A DNA stretch of 64,000 nt from contig CAJTCR010000011.1 in assembly GCA_910574915.1 (NCBI GenBank), positions 1 through 64,000 of the forward strand, written 5' to 3'. Numbering within the stretch: the first letter of the stretch is position 1; every line of letters begins with the position of its first letter. The notes under the pieces were generated by a model that saw only the letters and a program-made list of their open reading frames with translations, had not been told where the DNA came from and searched no databases. The position numbers and the translations under genes were made by a program. The DNA comes from Eubacteriaceae bacterium (GTDB lineage Bacteria; Bacillota; Clostridia; Lachnospirales; Lachnospiraceae). This document shows, piece by piece, positions 1 to 8,068 of this stretch.

Positions 1-1
1 C

Positions 2-691
2 TTCAACGGCGTATGTGTCACGGACGGATATCAGGTCTACCACACCATTGAAGGTGAACGCGAAGATCTGAGGATTGCCGGATGCTGGTCCCATGCCAGG
101 CGCAGGTTTGATGAAGCAGTAAAAGCGCTGCCGAAAGCAAAGCAGAAGGACAGCCGCGCATATCTTGCGCTGACCATGATACAGGTGATCTACCGGGAGG
201 AAAAACAGTTAAAAGATCTCCCGGCGGAAGAACGGAAAAACCGCCGCCAGCTGAGCGTAAAGCCCCTGGTGGAGGCTTATTTCACATGGGTTCGTGAAAA
301 CCTTCCGAAAGTGCCGCAAAAAAGCAAGACGTGGGAAGGTTTCAATTATTCCCTGAACCAGGAGAAATACCTGAAAGTGTTCCTGGACGATGGCGAAGTG
401 CCGATGGACAATAACGCTGCGGAACAGTCCATCCGCGGATTCTGCATCGGCAAGAAAAACTGGGTGATGATCGATACCATTGCCGGCGCAAAGTCCAGCG
501 CCATTATCTACAGCATTGCGGAAACTGCAAAAGCAAACAACTTGAAGCCGTATGATTACTTTGAATTTCTGCTTACTGAGATTCCCAAACATCTGGATGA
601 TACAGACCGCAGTTTTCTGGATGACCTGCTCCCCTGGTCACCAAGCCTGCCGGAGAACTGCCGGAAGACTGGTAAGAATGAATTGAAATAA
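2..691 (+). CDS. IS66 family transposase, C-terminal part (5' end outside window)
   Basis: This is the DDE transposase of an IS66 element, read in frame from base 2 without a stop until TAA at 689. The N-terminal part is missing because the window starts inside the gene. The visible part opens with a TDGYQVY segment, then GCWSHARRRFDEA, the conserved IS66 motif around a catalytic region. The IS66 C-terminal domain follows, with NNAAEQSIRGFCIGKKNW and an AKSSAIIYSIAETAKANNL helix typical of the family. No frameshift is seen. An ATG at 176 lies inside the conserved domain and is not a start. A terminator and the right inverted repeat follow at once, as expected for the last gene of such an element. 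Confidence 0.93.
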   Translation, partial: FNGVCVTDGYQVYHTIEGEREDLRIAGCWSHARRRFDEAVKALPKAKQKDSRAYLALTMIQVIYREEKQLKDLPAEERKNRRQLSVKPLVEAYFTWVRENLPKVPQKSKTWEGFNYSLNQEKYLKVFLDDGEVPMDNNAAEQSIRGFCIGKKNWVMIDTIAGAKSSAIIYSIAETAKANNLKPYDYFEFLLTEIPKHLDDTDRSFLDDLLPWSPSLPENCRKTGKNELK

Positions 692-692
692 G

Positions 693-736
693 ACTGGAGC
701 AAATCTGTTTCTATCTTACAGGTTTGCTCCAGTTTT
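693..736 (+). terminator. Rho-independent terminator of the IS66 transposase
   Basis: A perfect 11-bp stem, ACTGGAGCAAA (693-703) with TTTGCTCCAGT (723-733), is followed by a short T run. It begins one base after the transposase stop codon. Confidence 0.8.
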
Positions 737-741
737 GTATA

Positions 742-764
742 GGTACGCACTATCTACCGTTTAC
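742..764. repeat. IS66 right terminal inverted repeat
   Basis: On the minus strand the end reads GTAAACGGTAGATAGTGCG, with the GTAA start of IS66 family ends. The partner repeat lies left of the window. The call rests on family knowledge plus the abrupt change at 764/765 into an unrelated open frame. Confidence 0.75.
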
Positions 765-1528
765 ATGCATTCAATCAGGTACGTTTCATCCCGAAACAAG
801 GATATATAGTTGCAGAAGTGGTATATAGCATTTCCATTTGTGAAGCAAAAACAGATAACTGGAGGTATTGCAGTATAGATATAGGCATAGACAACTTAGC
901 AGCCGTAACAACAAACGCAGGGCACAGGGCATATATCATAAACGGCAGGGGTCTAAAGTCTGTCAATAAGCATTATAACAAACAAATGGCGCACTACAGG
1001 GAAGTAGCAAAGCGGATGAATGGTGCTGACTACACAAAGCGGATGGGGAAAATAACAGATAAAAGGAACCAGAAAATCAATGATTACATGCACAAAGCAA
1101 GCCGGTACATAGTTGAATACTGTAGGGAACGCAAAATCAACACGATTGTAGCAGGATATAACAATGACTGGAAAAGGGGTGCAAAATTAAACAAAAATGT
1201 GAACCAAAGCTTTCATGGAATACCTATGCAGCGTTTGATAGAAATGATTCAGTATAAAGCACAGGAGGCTGGGATAAATGTCATATTAACAGAGGAATCC
1301 TACACATCAGGCACAAGTTTTATAGACGGTGAAAAACCAGATAAAATGAATTATGATAAAAGAAGGCGTATCCACAGGGGGCTGTTTATTAGTAACGGCG
1401 GCACTAAGATAAATGCGGACATTAACGCATCTTATCAAATACTAAAAAAAGTATTTCCGGCAGCATATGCGAACGGAATAGAGGGTGTAGTGTTGCATCC
1501 AGTCAGAGTAAATGCTGCTTTCCTATAA
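765..1528 (+). pseudogene. tnpB: TnpB (IS200/IS605 family RNA-guided nuclease), 5' half displaced by IS66
   Basis: An open frame runs without stop from the IS66 boundary to TAA at 1526. It begins mid-protein with QVRFIPKQGYIVAEVVYS, a segment typical of the TnpB region just before the catalytic core. The GTG at 818 is therefore not a natural start. The RuvC-like acidic residues are visible: Asp in SIDIGIDNLA, Glu in LTEESYTSGTSF and Asp in NADINASYQIL. No CxxC zinc knuckle is seen between the last two, which is also true of the TnpB subgroup ending in HRGLF-type sequences. The N-terminal third is absent and should lie left of the IS66 copy. No tnpA is seen. TnpB proteins are RNA-guided DNA endonucleases that favour element retention. 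This copy should be inactive unless IS66 is precisely excised. Confidence 0.85.
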
Positions 1529-1935
1529 AGTACATTGACTGACAAACAATTCGATTAAAATGTATAATAATTTTTATTAATTTTAATAAATTTGACAACA
1601 TAGTTAAAGAATGAAACTAGATAAAGATAAAAATTAAGTATGTGTTTAAGACGATACGGTTGGGATTATATATGTTAATCTTCTCACAACCGACAGGTTT
1701 AATTATTTTCTTTCCCGGAAAGTAAAGACACGATGTAGGATGTGCAGAAAAATTGTTCTGTGATAGTGTCCACAAAAATAGCGAGCATCGGATTATATCA
1801 ACCACAATCCCGTTTTTCAATATATTTCTGATAAATAATATAAAGAGCCACTTGAAAATCAAGCATCTCTCATGTATAATCTACTTAGAAGTAATCGGAA
1901 TTGAATCTCCGATTGCCCTCAGTAAAAATGATTAT
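1529..1935. other. AT-rich intergenic stretch after tnpB
   Basis: No convincing gene is seen. The first part should contain the right end of the IS200/IS605-type element, where related elements encode the omega RNA. I cannot place its end with certainty. A small inverted repeat, CGGTTG...CAACCG, lies near 1657-1692. Short open frames here lack ribosome binding sites and protein-like composition. Confidence 0.4.
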
Positions 1936-1980
1936 AAGAAATAAGCATCCAAACTTGGGCGGTAGGGATGCTTATTTCTT
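1936..1980. terminator. Perfect 15-bp bidirectional hairpin next to the toxin-like peptide gene
   Basis: The arm AAGAAATAAGCATCC (1936-1950) pairs perfectly with 1966-1980 across a 15-nt loop. A T-rich run follows on the plus strand and an A/T-rich one on the minus strand. It covers the last codons and stop of the small peptide gene at 1972-2052 and would terminate that mRNA. Because it is symmetrical, it could also end an opposing transcript. Confidence 0.8.
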
Positions 1981-2052
1981 TTTATGATTGTCTATGTAAG
2001 ACAGAGCCGTAAACAATACAAGTAATAATGTAAGAACTTCCATTATACTCAT
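1972..2052 (-). CDS. 26-residue hydrophobic peptide, type I toxin-like (TxpA/BsrG/Fst-type)
   Basis: This small gene was found on the minus strand. ATG at 2052 is preceded by AAGGTGAT at a suitable distance. The peptide starts MSIMEVLTLLLVLFTALSYI, a single hydrophobic helix, and ends in DNHKKK. That is the plan of Firmicute type I toxins annotated as putative holin-like toxins: short, an M-S/T-x-x-E-x-L start, one membrane segment, then D plus a basic tail. In that family a cis-antisense RNA overlapping the 3' end represses the toxin. The stop codon lies inside a perfect 15-bp hairpin, a typical toxin mRNA 3' end. No antisense promoter was pinned down. The gene sits between a tnpB remnant and a decayed ATPase gene, an accessory setting. 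The open frame and RBS are seen directly. The toxin role is inferred from family resemblance. Confidence 0.65.
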   Translation of the reverse strand: MSIMEVLTLLLVLFTALSYIDNHKKK

Positions 2053-2143
2053 AGTGCATCACCTTATTTGGTATCAATCAAGTCTTGAAAAAAGTGAAAA
2101 AATCACCTATAGTATAGACACTAAATATAGGAGGAGCCAGAAA

Positions 2144-2818
2144 TTGTTGATTCGATTAAATGTAAAAAACTTTCTGTCATTTTCAGAAAGAGAAGACGGA
2201 AGATCAGAAGAATTTTCGATGCTTGCTGGAAAGGTAAGAAGTAAAAAAGAACATGTTTATGAGGATGGAAAGGTAAAGCTTTTAGAATTTGCCGCTGTTT
2301 ATGGAGCAAATGCCGCTGGCAAATCGAATTTGGTAAAAAATACTACTCATATGGGTTTGAAATCATTTTAAATCAAAGCAGGTTTGTATCAGAGTGGTTA
2401 GTAGAACTGACACCAGATCATAAAGAAAAATTGGTTTTTAGCCGTGATATCAGTAAGGGAATATATGAACTTGGCGAAGAAATAAATCTGTAGAACAATA
2501 GCAGCTTTTGGAACAGGGATTACAGATGTTCAGACGGTGGAAGTTCCTGTTGAAAAAGTGTTTGCACATATACCAAAGCAGATACAGGATATCCTGCTTG
2601 CGGATATAGAAGAGTCAGATGGTACAGTAAGGCTTTTAGATTTGCTTCGCCGTGATGAAATTTGGTTTGTAAATAAAAGAAACTCCGGGAAAAGCGATAT
2701 TTATTCTTTGGAAGAATACAGTGCCAGATTTGACCAGAAAATTGATAAAGCTTATTTGGAAGGACGCTATGGAGGGATTCCTGTCTTTCACACAGTCTTT
2801 CCTCTTAGAAAGGCGTAG
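2144..2818 (+). pseudogene. AAA-family ATPase (COG1106-like), decayed by deletion and stop
   Basis: The start is TTG at 2144 (or 2147) behind AGGAGGAG. The N-terminus IRLNVKNFLSFSE and the Walker A GANAAGKSNLVK are those of the COG1106/AAA_15 ATPases, relatives of OLD-like and RloA-type proteins. Right after Walker A the frame breaks. The protein continues in another frame from about 2340 (YYSYGFEIILNQSRF) and stops at TAG 2491. It then reappears in the frame covering 2537-2818, ending with YLEGRYGGIPVF, a C-terminal motif of the same family. The remaining length is far below the roughly 400 residues expected, so large internal deletions have occurred as well as frameshifts. It lies 33 bp upstream of the intact AAA/PD-(D/E)XK gene. 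Confidence 0.75.
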
Positions 2819-2851
2819 TCATGAGAGAAAAAGGAAGGAGCATAATAAGAA

Positions 2852-4525
2852 TTGCAGACACAAAAAAAGAAACTGCCGATTGGCATGGAAAATTTTGGAG
2901 ATGTTCGTACGGAAGATTTTTACTATGTCGATAAAACAGGAATGATTGCAGAGCTTCTTTATAACTGGGGAGCAGTGAACCTGTTTACCCGTCCGCGCAG
3001 ATTTGGTAAATCGCTGAATATCAGTATGCTGGAGCATTTTTTCTCTTTGCAAACAGAGAAAAGCATTTTTAATGGGCTGGAAATTGCAGATGAAGAAGCG
3101 CTTTGCAGGGAATATATGGGCAAATATCCGGTTGTTTCGATTTCTTTAAAAGGAATCGATGCGCGAACCTGCCAGATGGCGCTTCGAATGGCAGCTAGGA
3201 TTGTGCGCAGAGCCGCTTCTAAGGTACAGTATCTTTTAGAGAGTGAGGCGTTAAGTGAAAGTGATAAAATCGAATACAGCAGGCTTTTGGACAGCAATAT
3301 GGATGAAGCTGTATTTTGTGACAGCCTGCGCACATTGTCGGAAATGCTGGAAAAGCATCATCATACAAAGGTGATTCTGCTGATTGATGAATATGATGTT
3401 CCTTTGGAAAAGGCATATGCAAATGGATATTATGACGAGATGCTTTCTTTGATCCGCAGGCTGCTTGGAGAGGCGTTAAAGACAAACAGCAGCTTAAAAT
3501 TTGCGGTACTGACAGGCTGTCTTCGAATTTCGAAAGAGAGTATTTTTACCGGGCTTAATAATTTGAAAGTATTGTCGCTTGCGGATGAACGTTTTGACAA
3601 ATATTTTGGGTTTACGGATCAGGAAGTCAGAGAGCTTCTTGCTTATTATGATGCAGTGGATCATTATGATGTTGTCAAAAAGTGGTATAACGGTTATCAG
3701 TTCGGAAGCAGGAATGTGTACTGTCCTTGGGATGTGCTGAATTATTGTGACAGGATCAGAAGTGAACCGCATGTACAGCCGGAGAATTACTGGATGCACA
3801 CAAGCAGCAATGATGCAGTAAAGCGTTTTATCCAGGAATCGGCAAATGCTGCGACAAAACGGGAGATTGAATGCCTGGTGGCAGGGGAAGTAATTACAAA
3901 AAAAATCTATCCTGAGCTGACATCCATTGACCATATTTGGAGCCTGCTTTATGCGACTGGTTATCTGACGCAGCGGGGACAGGTGAAAGGCAGGCAGGTT
4001 CCTCTGGCGATTCCCAATCAGGAGATCCGTGACATATTCGAAACGCAGATTATGGAATTTTTTCAGGAAAATGTCAGGGGAGACGGAGAGACGCTTAGTC
4101 GTTTTTGTGATGCATTGCAGTCTGGTAGTCAGGAAGACGTAGAAAAAGTGTTTACAGAATATTTAAGAAGGTCGATTAGTATCCGTGATACGGCTGTTAG
4201 CAGCCATAGGAAAGAAAATTTTTATCATGGAATATTAATTGGTATTTTGGGAGTAAAAGAGCGGTGGGGCATCTCTTCTAACCGGGAAACAGGAGACGGA
4301 TATGCAGATATTCTAGTAGAACCAGATACCGGGAATGTGGGGATTATTATAGAAGTGAAATATGCACATGACGGAAATATGGACGCTGCTTGTGCAGAAG
4401 CACTCAAGCAAATAGAGCATACCCGATATGAAGACAGCCTTGTGGACGATGGGAGAGAACATATACTGAAATACGGCATTGCATGTTATAAAAAGCGGTG
4501 CAGGGTTCTTTTGTCAAGGTCTTAA
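2852..4525 (+). CDS. AAA-ATPase-like protein with C-terminal PD-(D/E)XK nuclease domain
   Basis: A 557-residue protein starts at TTG 2852, 11 nt after AAGGAAGGAG. The N-terminus LPIGMENFGDVRTEDFYYVD leads to a P-loop-like TRPRRFGKSL near residue 48 and a Walker B VILLIDEYD near residue 170. These are the marks of the AAA-ATPase_like family (PF09820). The C-terminal 150 residues hold a PD-(D/E)XK superfamily nuclease core (PF08011), with SNRETGDGYADILVE followed by IIIEVKYA. Proteins of this kind are abundant, often multi-copy, in gut Clostridia and Bacteroidetes. Their role is not settled; links to mobile elements or defence have been suggested. The length is normal for the family and no lesions are seen. 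A second copy lacking the central region is at 58263-59351. Confidence 0.9.
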   Translation: MQTQKKKLPIGMENFGDVRTEDFYYVDKTGMIAELLYNWGAVNLFTRPRRFGKSLNISMLEHFFSLQTEKSIFNGLEIADEEALCREYMGKYPVVSISLKGIDARTCQMALRMAARIVRRAASKVQYLLESEALSESDKIEYSRLLDSNMDEAVFCDSLRTLSEMLEKHHHTKVILLIDEYDVPLEKAYANGYYDEMLSLIRRLLGEALKTNSSLKFAVLTGCLRISKESIFTGLNNLKVLSLADERFDKYFGFTDQEVRELLAYYDAVDHYDVVKKWYNGYQFGSRNVYCPWDVLNYCDRIRSEPHVQPENYWMHTSSNDAVKRFIQESANAATKREIECLVAGEVITKKIYPELTSIDHIWSLLYATGYLTQRGQVKGRQVPLAIPNQEIRDIFETQIMEFFQENVRGDGETLSRFCDALQSGSQEDVEKVFTEYLRRSISIRDTAVSSHRKENFYHGILIGILGVKERWGISSNRETGDGYADILVEPDTGNVGIIIEVKYAHDGNMDAACAEALKQIEHTRYEDSLVDDGREHILKYGIACYKKRCRVLLSRS

Positions 4526-4540
4526 AAGGTATGATTGCTT

Positions 4541-4565
4541 AGGTTCGATTAGCGGGAACCTTTTT
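4541..4565 (+). terminator. Short hairpin with T run after the AAA/PD-(D/E)XK gene
   Basis: AGGTTC (4541-4546) pairs with GAACCT (4556-4561), followed by five T. It overlaps the stop region of the convergent AraC-family gene. The stem is only six base pairs, so the call is tentative. Confidence 0.45.
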
Positions 4566-5451
4566 GCTGCCTGCGGTAAGCAGACGGAGAAATGCCAAAA
4601 TGCTGCTTAAAGGCAGACGAAAACTGAAACGGGTTTTGATAACCGACCGCATTGGCGATGGCAGCGACTGGATAGTCGGTCAGATTGAGCATCATAGCGC
4701 TGTGTTCCATGCGGATTGTGCGCAGATATTTATTTGGAGACAGCCCGTATTCTTTTTTAAAGAGGGTGCTCAGGTAATTTGGATGGACGTGAAGAGCCGC
4801 TGCCACATCCCTGATTTTCAGCGGTTCGCTGTAGCAGGCGCCTAGATAGGCTTTGGCTTCGGCTGCGAGATTGTATTTGTGTGCGGTCTTTGGTGTGCCT
4901 GCTGCCTGTGTTTCTAACAGGCGGGAAAAGAGGTGGAGCATCCGGCTGCCTGCTTCGATGGATTGTGCATAGGTAGTTAGTGTGGTAAACTGTTCACCCG
5001 GATAATCGCATTCGTTATAATCGGTATCGGCATCGCAAAACCGGGGATCGCTGACGGCGATTATCGACAGAAGAAGCTGCCTGAGTTCCTGTATCGGCAT
5101 GGCAGGGGCGATCACGGTCTGCTGACAAAAGAGATGTTCCAAAATCGTACTGCGCTCATCCGCATAAAATCCGATCCAGCCGTATTCCCACGGGTTTTCC
5201 GGGGAAGCCTGGTATCGGGCGCCTGTGCCTGCCGGGATATAAAATGCCTGTCCGGCGTGGAGCCTGTATTCCTTATGCTGCGTCCAAAGCGTGCCGGTTC
5301 CTTTAAAAATAAAATGAATCAGATGGTATGGCTGCATTTGAAAGCCGTATGTATATCCTGCACGACAGGCAGAAATCCCGCAGTGGTTAAGCTGCAACGT
5401 AAAATATTCCAGTGCTGTCCGGTCTAAAACCAGGTCTCTGTTTCCAATCAT
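4549..5451 (-). CDS. AraC family transcriptional regulator
   Basis: A 300-residue regulator with the usual two-part layout. The N-terminal cupin-like sensor domain (about residues 20-160) includes GQAFYIPAGT, a beta-barrel signature. The C-terminal tandem HTH (about 195-295) includes KIRDVAAALHVHPNYLSTLFKK and the second-helix motif AVGYQNPFQFSSAFKQHFGISPSAYRR. AraC proteins of this size usually sense a sugar or related small molecule and activate neighbouring catabolic genes. No obvious sugar operon is adjacent. It is divergent from the ABC exporter at 5609, so regulation of that operon is possible but unproven. ATG at 5451 has a GGGA-type ribosome binding site upstream on the minus strand. 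Confidence 0.92.
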   Translation of the reverse strand: MIGNRDLVLDRTALEYFTLQLNHCGISACRAGYTYGFQMQPYHLIHFIFKGTGTLWTQHKEYRLHAGQAFYIPAGTGARYQASPENPWEYGWIGFYADERSTILEHLFCQQTVIAPAMPIQELRQLLLSIIAVSDPRFCDADTDYNECDYPGEQFTTLTTYAQSIEAGSRMLHLFSRLLETQAAGTPKTAHKYNLAAEAKAYLGACYSEPLKIRDVAAALHVHPNYLSTLFKKEYGLSPNKYLRTIRMEHSAMMLNLTDYPVAAIANAVGYQNPFQFSSAFKQHFGISPSAYRRQQKGSR

Positions 5452-5608
5452 AAAAATCCCTTCTCTGGATCGCTGTTTTTTCTGTATTTAATTTAGCAAA
5501 AAAAGAGGTTTATTGCAAGCCAAAATTAGATTTGGATAGGTTTTGGTGAGATTTTCAGATGTCCTTTTGGGGCTGGTGCCTGCTATACTTTTATCTGGAA
5601 GGGAAGTG

Positions 5609-6406
5609 ATGGAATTGATACGTGTAGAAAATCTGCAAAAAAATTACCGGATTGCAAAAAAGCAGGAAGGCATGATCGGGAGCCTAAAGCATCTTGTTTT
5701 TCCGGTCTATGAAGAAAAGCAGGCGGTAAAGGGAATTTCGTTTTCGATTCAAAAAGGGGAGAGCGTTGCGTTTTTAGGTGCAAACGGCGCCGGAAAGTCC
5801 ACGACCATTAAAATGCTGACCGGAATTTTACAGCCCAGCGGCGGAAACATAGACATTATGGGCAAAGACCCGTTTGCTGACCGAATGGAGTATGTGGCGG
5901 ACATCGGCGTAGTGTTTGGGCAGAAAACACAGTTATGGTGGGATCTTCCTGTGATCGAGTCGTTTCGGCTGCTAAAAGAAATCTATGCGATACCAAAAGA
6001 ACGGTATCAGAAAAATCTGGACATGTTTTGTGAGATTTTGGGCATACGCGGTTTTTTAAACCAGCCAGTACGCAAGCTGTCGCTTGGACAGCGCGTGCGT
6101 GCGGATCTGGCGGCGTGTCTGCTGCATGAACCGCCGCTGCTTTTTTTGGATGAGCCGACGATCGGGCTGGATGTAGCGGTTAAGCAAAAGATCTATGCGT
6201 TTTTAAAAAACATCCATACAGAGAAAAAAACGACGCTGTTATTGACCAGCCATGACTTAAATGATTTAGAGACGCTTTGTGACAGGCTGATGATATTAGA
6301 GTGCGGAAAACTACTGTTTGACGGCAGGATGGAACAGATCTTTGAACGGTTTGAAAAGGGAATGACATTTGAACAGATCGTTATCCGGCTGTTTGAGAAA
6401 GCGTGA
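5609..6406 (+). CDS. ABC transporter ATP-binding protein (COG4586-type exporter)
   Basis: The ATPase subunit of a three-gene ABC-2 type system. ATG at 5609 follows GGAAGGGA, and the family N-terminus MELIRVENLQKNYRI begins there. An upstream in-frame GTG at 5543 would add residues unlike the family. The Walker A is GANGAGKSTTIKML near residue 60. The signature is LSLGQRVRADLA, and the Walker B LLFLDEPTIGLDV follows. Two membrane genes follow with an overlap and a short gap, matching the COG4586-COG4587-COG3694 gene set of unknown substrate. A TATACT box at 5584-5589 could be the promoter -10, but the -35 is weak. About 265 residues, normal for the family. Confidence 0.92.
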   Translation: MELIRVENLQKNYRIAKKQEGMIGSLKHLVFPVYEEKQAVKGISFSIQKGESVAFLGANGAGKSTTIKMLTGILQPSGGNIDIMGKDPFADRMEYVADIGVVFGQKTQLWWDLPVIESFRLLKEIYAIPKERYQKNLDMFCEILGIRGFLNQPVRKLSLGQRVRADLAACLLHEPPLLFLDEPTIGLDVAVKQKIYAFLKNIHTEKKTTLLLTSHDLNDLETLCDRLMILECGKLLFDGRMEQIFERFEKGMTFEQIVIRLFEKA

Positions 6407-7200
6407 CAGAGATGAAAAAATATATCGCGTGTTTTCGGTGTGGATTTTTGGACGGCTGTGCAAGCCGCGGGTATTTTATCACAGGGATGCTTGGTAATTT
6501 TATACAGGCAGTCGTGCTGTACTATGTATGGAAAAGTGTGTTTGCGTACCATACGACAATTAATGGGTTTACCTGGCAGTTAATGAAACGGTATGTATTT
6601 GCTGCTTTTTTGTGCAGCAATGTGTTTTCGATGGGTTTTGAAATGGAGACGGCGCAGCGAATTATCCAGGGAGATATTATACTGGACTTATTAAAGCCTG
6701 TTTCCTACCGGGGGATGCTGTTTTTCCGTATGCTTGGCTCGGCTGGGATGGAAATTGCTGCCGCAATCGTACTGGTCGGCGGTATTTATCTCGCTGTCAA
6801 CGGAGTTTCGTCTCTGCTGCCTGTCAACAGCGTTTTGTTTTTTATTTCGCTGTTTTTAGGGATGTGGATAAAATTTGGCATTCAATATTTATTTTCCCTG
6901 CTTTGCTTTTATACGGACAACGCCTACGGCGTAACAAAGGCAAGAGAGGTGCTGACCAACTTTTTATCCGGCGCGCTTGTCCCGCTTGCTATGTTTCCGG
7001 GTATATTCAGACAGGCGGTAAAGTGGCTCCCGTTTTCTGGTATTTTGGATACGCCCTGCTGCATTTTTCTTGGAATGCTGACACCGCGGGAAATGCTGTG
7101 CCGGATGCTGGTACAGTGCTTGTGGATCGCGCTGCTGTGGGCAGCGGGGGAATTGCTTGGAAAAAAAGCGTTTGGCGTGATCTCTATGTACGGAGGCTGA
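6403..7200 (+). CDS. ABC-2 type transporter permease (COG4587-like)
   Basis: First membrane subunit of the exporter. Six hydrophobic segments are visible, starting near FITGMLGNFIQAVVLYYVW and ending near ALLWAAGELLG. The GTG at 6403 overlaps the stop of the ATPase gene. ATG at 6412 (MKKYIACFRCGF) agrees better with the family N-terminus and is an equally likely start; neither has a strong RBS. Translational coupling to the ATPase is likely. It acts in the membrane with the next gene product as a heterodimer. The substrate is unknown. Confidence 0.85.
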   Translation: MTEMKKYIACFRCGFLDGCASRGYFITGMLGNFIQAVVLYYVWKSVFAYHTTINGFTWQLMKRYVFAAFLCSNVFSMGFEMETAQRIIQGDIILDLLKPVSYRGMLFFRMLGSAGMEIAAAIVLVGGIYLAVNGVSSLLPVNSVLFFISLFLGMWIKFGIQYLFSLLCFYTDNAYGVTKAREVLTNFLSGALVPLAMFPGIFRQAVKWLPFSGILDTPCCIFLGMLTPREMLCRMLVQCLWIALLWAAGELLGKKAFGVISMYGG

Positions 7201-7234
7201 CGACACGCCGGATGCAGGTAAGAGGTGAGGGCAG

Positions 7235-8032
7235 ATGAAAAAATGGATACATTATGCAAAATTGTATATTTTGTATGAGGCTGAGAATGTCAGATCTTTT
7301 GCACAGTATCGTGCCGATTTTATACTTATGATTTTATTTACCCTGTTTTCCCAGGGATGCAGCCTGGCGCTGATAGGGATTATCTACAGCAATATTCCTG
7401 AAGTTGGCGGATGGACGATGTGGGAGGTGTTGCTGCTGTATGGATTTTTGCTGTTTTCAGAAGGAAGCGTGAACTTCTTTTTTCAGGGCGCATGGAAAAT
7501 CGCAAATATGATCCGTGAAGCGGATCTTGACCGTTTTCTTGTACGCCCGGTTCCGATCTCATTGCAGCTATTGACAGCAAAGATCGACTTTGAAGGGCTG
7601 AATAAGATGGTGATTGCTTCTGCGCTGCTTTTTTACAGCTTTCGCCGCTGCAAAGTACTGCAAAGCCCTGCTGATTTTGCGCTGCTTGCTGTATTTTTAA
7701 TACAGGCGTGCGTGATCCGCCTGTGCATGGTGTGGATTGCAAGCTGCGCTTCGTTCTGGATGGAAAACGGGCGCAACAGCCTGAACTATTTTGTAATCTG
7801 TCTTGGCGAAATGGCAAAATTTCCGCTTGTAATTTATCCGCCGCTGCTAAAAGGGCTGTTTGGATACTTGATTCCATATGCGTTTGTAAGTTATTATCCT
7901 GTGGGATATCTTGCTGGAAAGAGCAAAATGACGGCAGGGGCAACGTGTATGCCGCTTGTGTGTGCGGGGATGGTTTTTTTGGCGTATATTGTTTTTAAGA
8001 GGGGGGTGGCAAGATATGAAAGCAGGTGTTAG
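7235..8032 (+). CDS. ABC-2 type transporter permease (COG3694-like)
   Basis: Second membrane subunit, 265 residues with about six membrane segments, belonging to the ABC2_membrane_6 type. ATG at 7235 is preceded by a GAGGTGAGGG ribosome binding site. The segment READLDRFLVRPVPISLQLL near residue 90 is characteristic of this permease family, which shares the L-D-x-x-L-x-[KR]-P-[VL] motif with its partner (DLLKPVS in the previous gene). It closes the operon; the region after it is filled by a long palindromic repeat. The substrate cannot be told from the sequence. Confidence 0.87.
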   Translation: MKKWIHYAKLYILYEAENVRSFAQYRADFILMILFTLFSQGCSLALIGIIYSNIPEVGGWTMWEVLLLYGFLLFSEGSVNFFFQGAWKIANMIREADLDRFLVRPVPISLQLLTAKIDFEGLNKMVIASALLFYSFRRCKVLQSPADFALLAVFLIQACVIRLCMVWIASCASFWMENGRNSLNYFVICLGEMAKFPLVIYPPLLKGLFGYLIPYAFVSYYPVGYLAGKSKMTAGATCMPLVCAGMVFLAYIVFKRGVARYESRC

Positions 8033-8068
8033 TTTGAAATTGTTTTGTTTTTTATAGGAAGGGACGCT

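Larger units (their letters stand above)
1..764 (+). mobile_element. IS66-family insertion sequence, right-hand part
   Basis: The window opens inside an IS66-family element. The transposase C-terminus is followed by a hairpin terminator and then by a terminal sequence at 742-764. The reverse complement of that end begins GTAAACGGTAGATAG, which has the GTAA-start expected of IS66 terminal inverted repeats. The left end and the accessory genes lie outside the window. The sequence right of 764 resumes an open tnpB reading frame, so 764/765 is the element boundary. IS66 elements usually make 8-bp target duplications, so ATGCATTC at 765-772 is the predicted duplication. That cannot be confirmed without the left flank. 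Confidence 0.85.

Noticed and set aside
818-1528. TnpB starting at GTG 818 as an intact gene
   Set aside because: The reading frame is open and TnpB-like upstream of 818 right to the IS66 boundary, and there is no RBS. The start is an artefact of truncation.
1617-1944. Short overlapping open frames after tnpB
   Set aside because: AT-rich, no RBS, no similarity that I can recognise.
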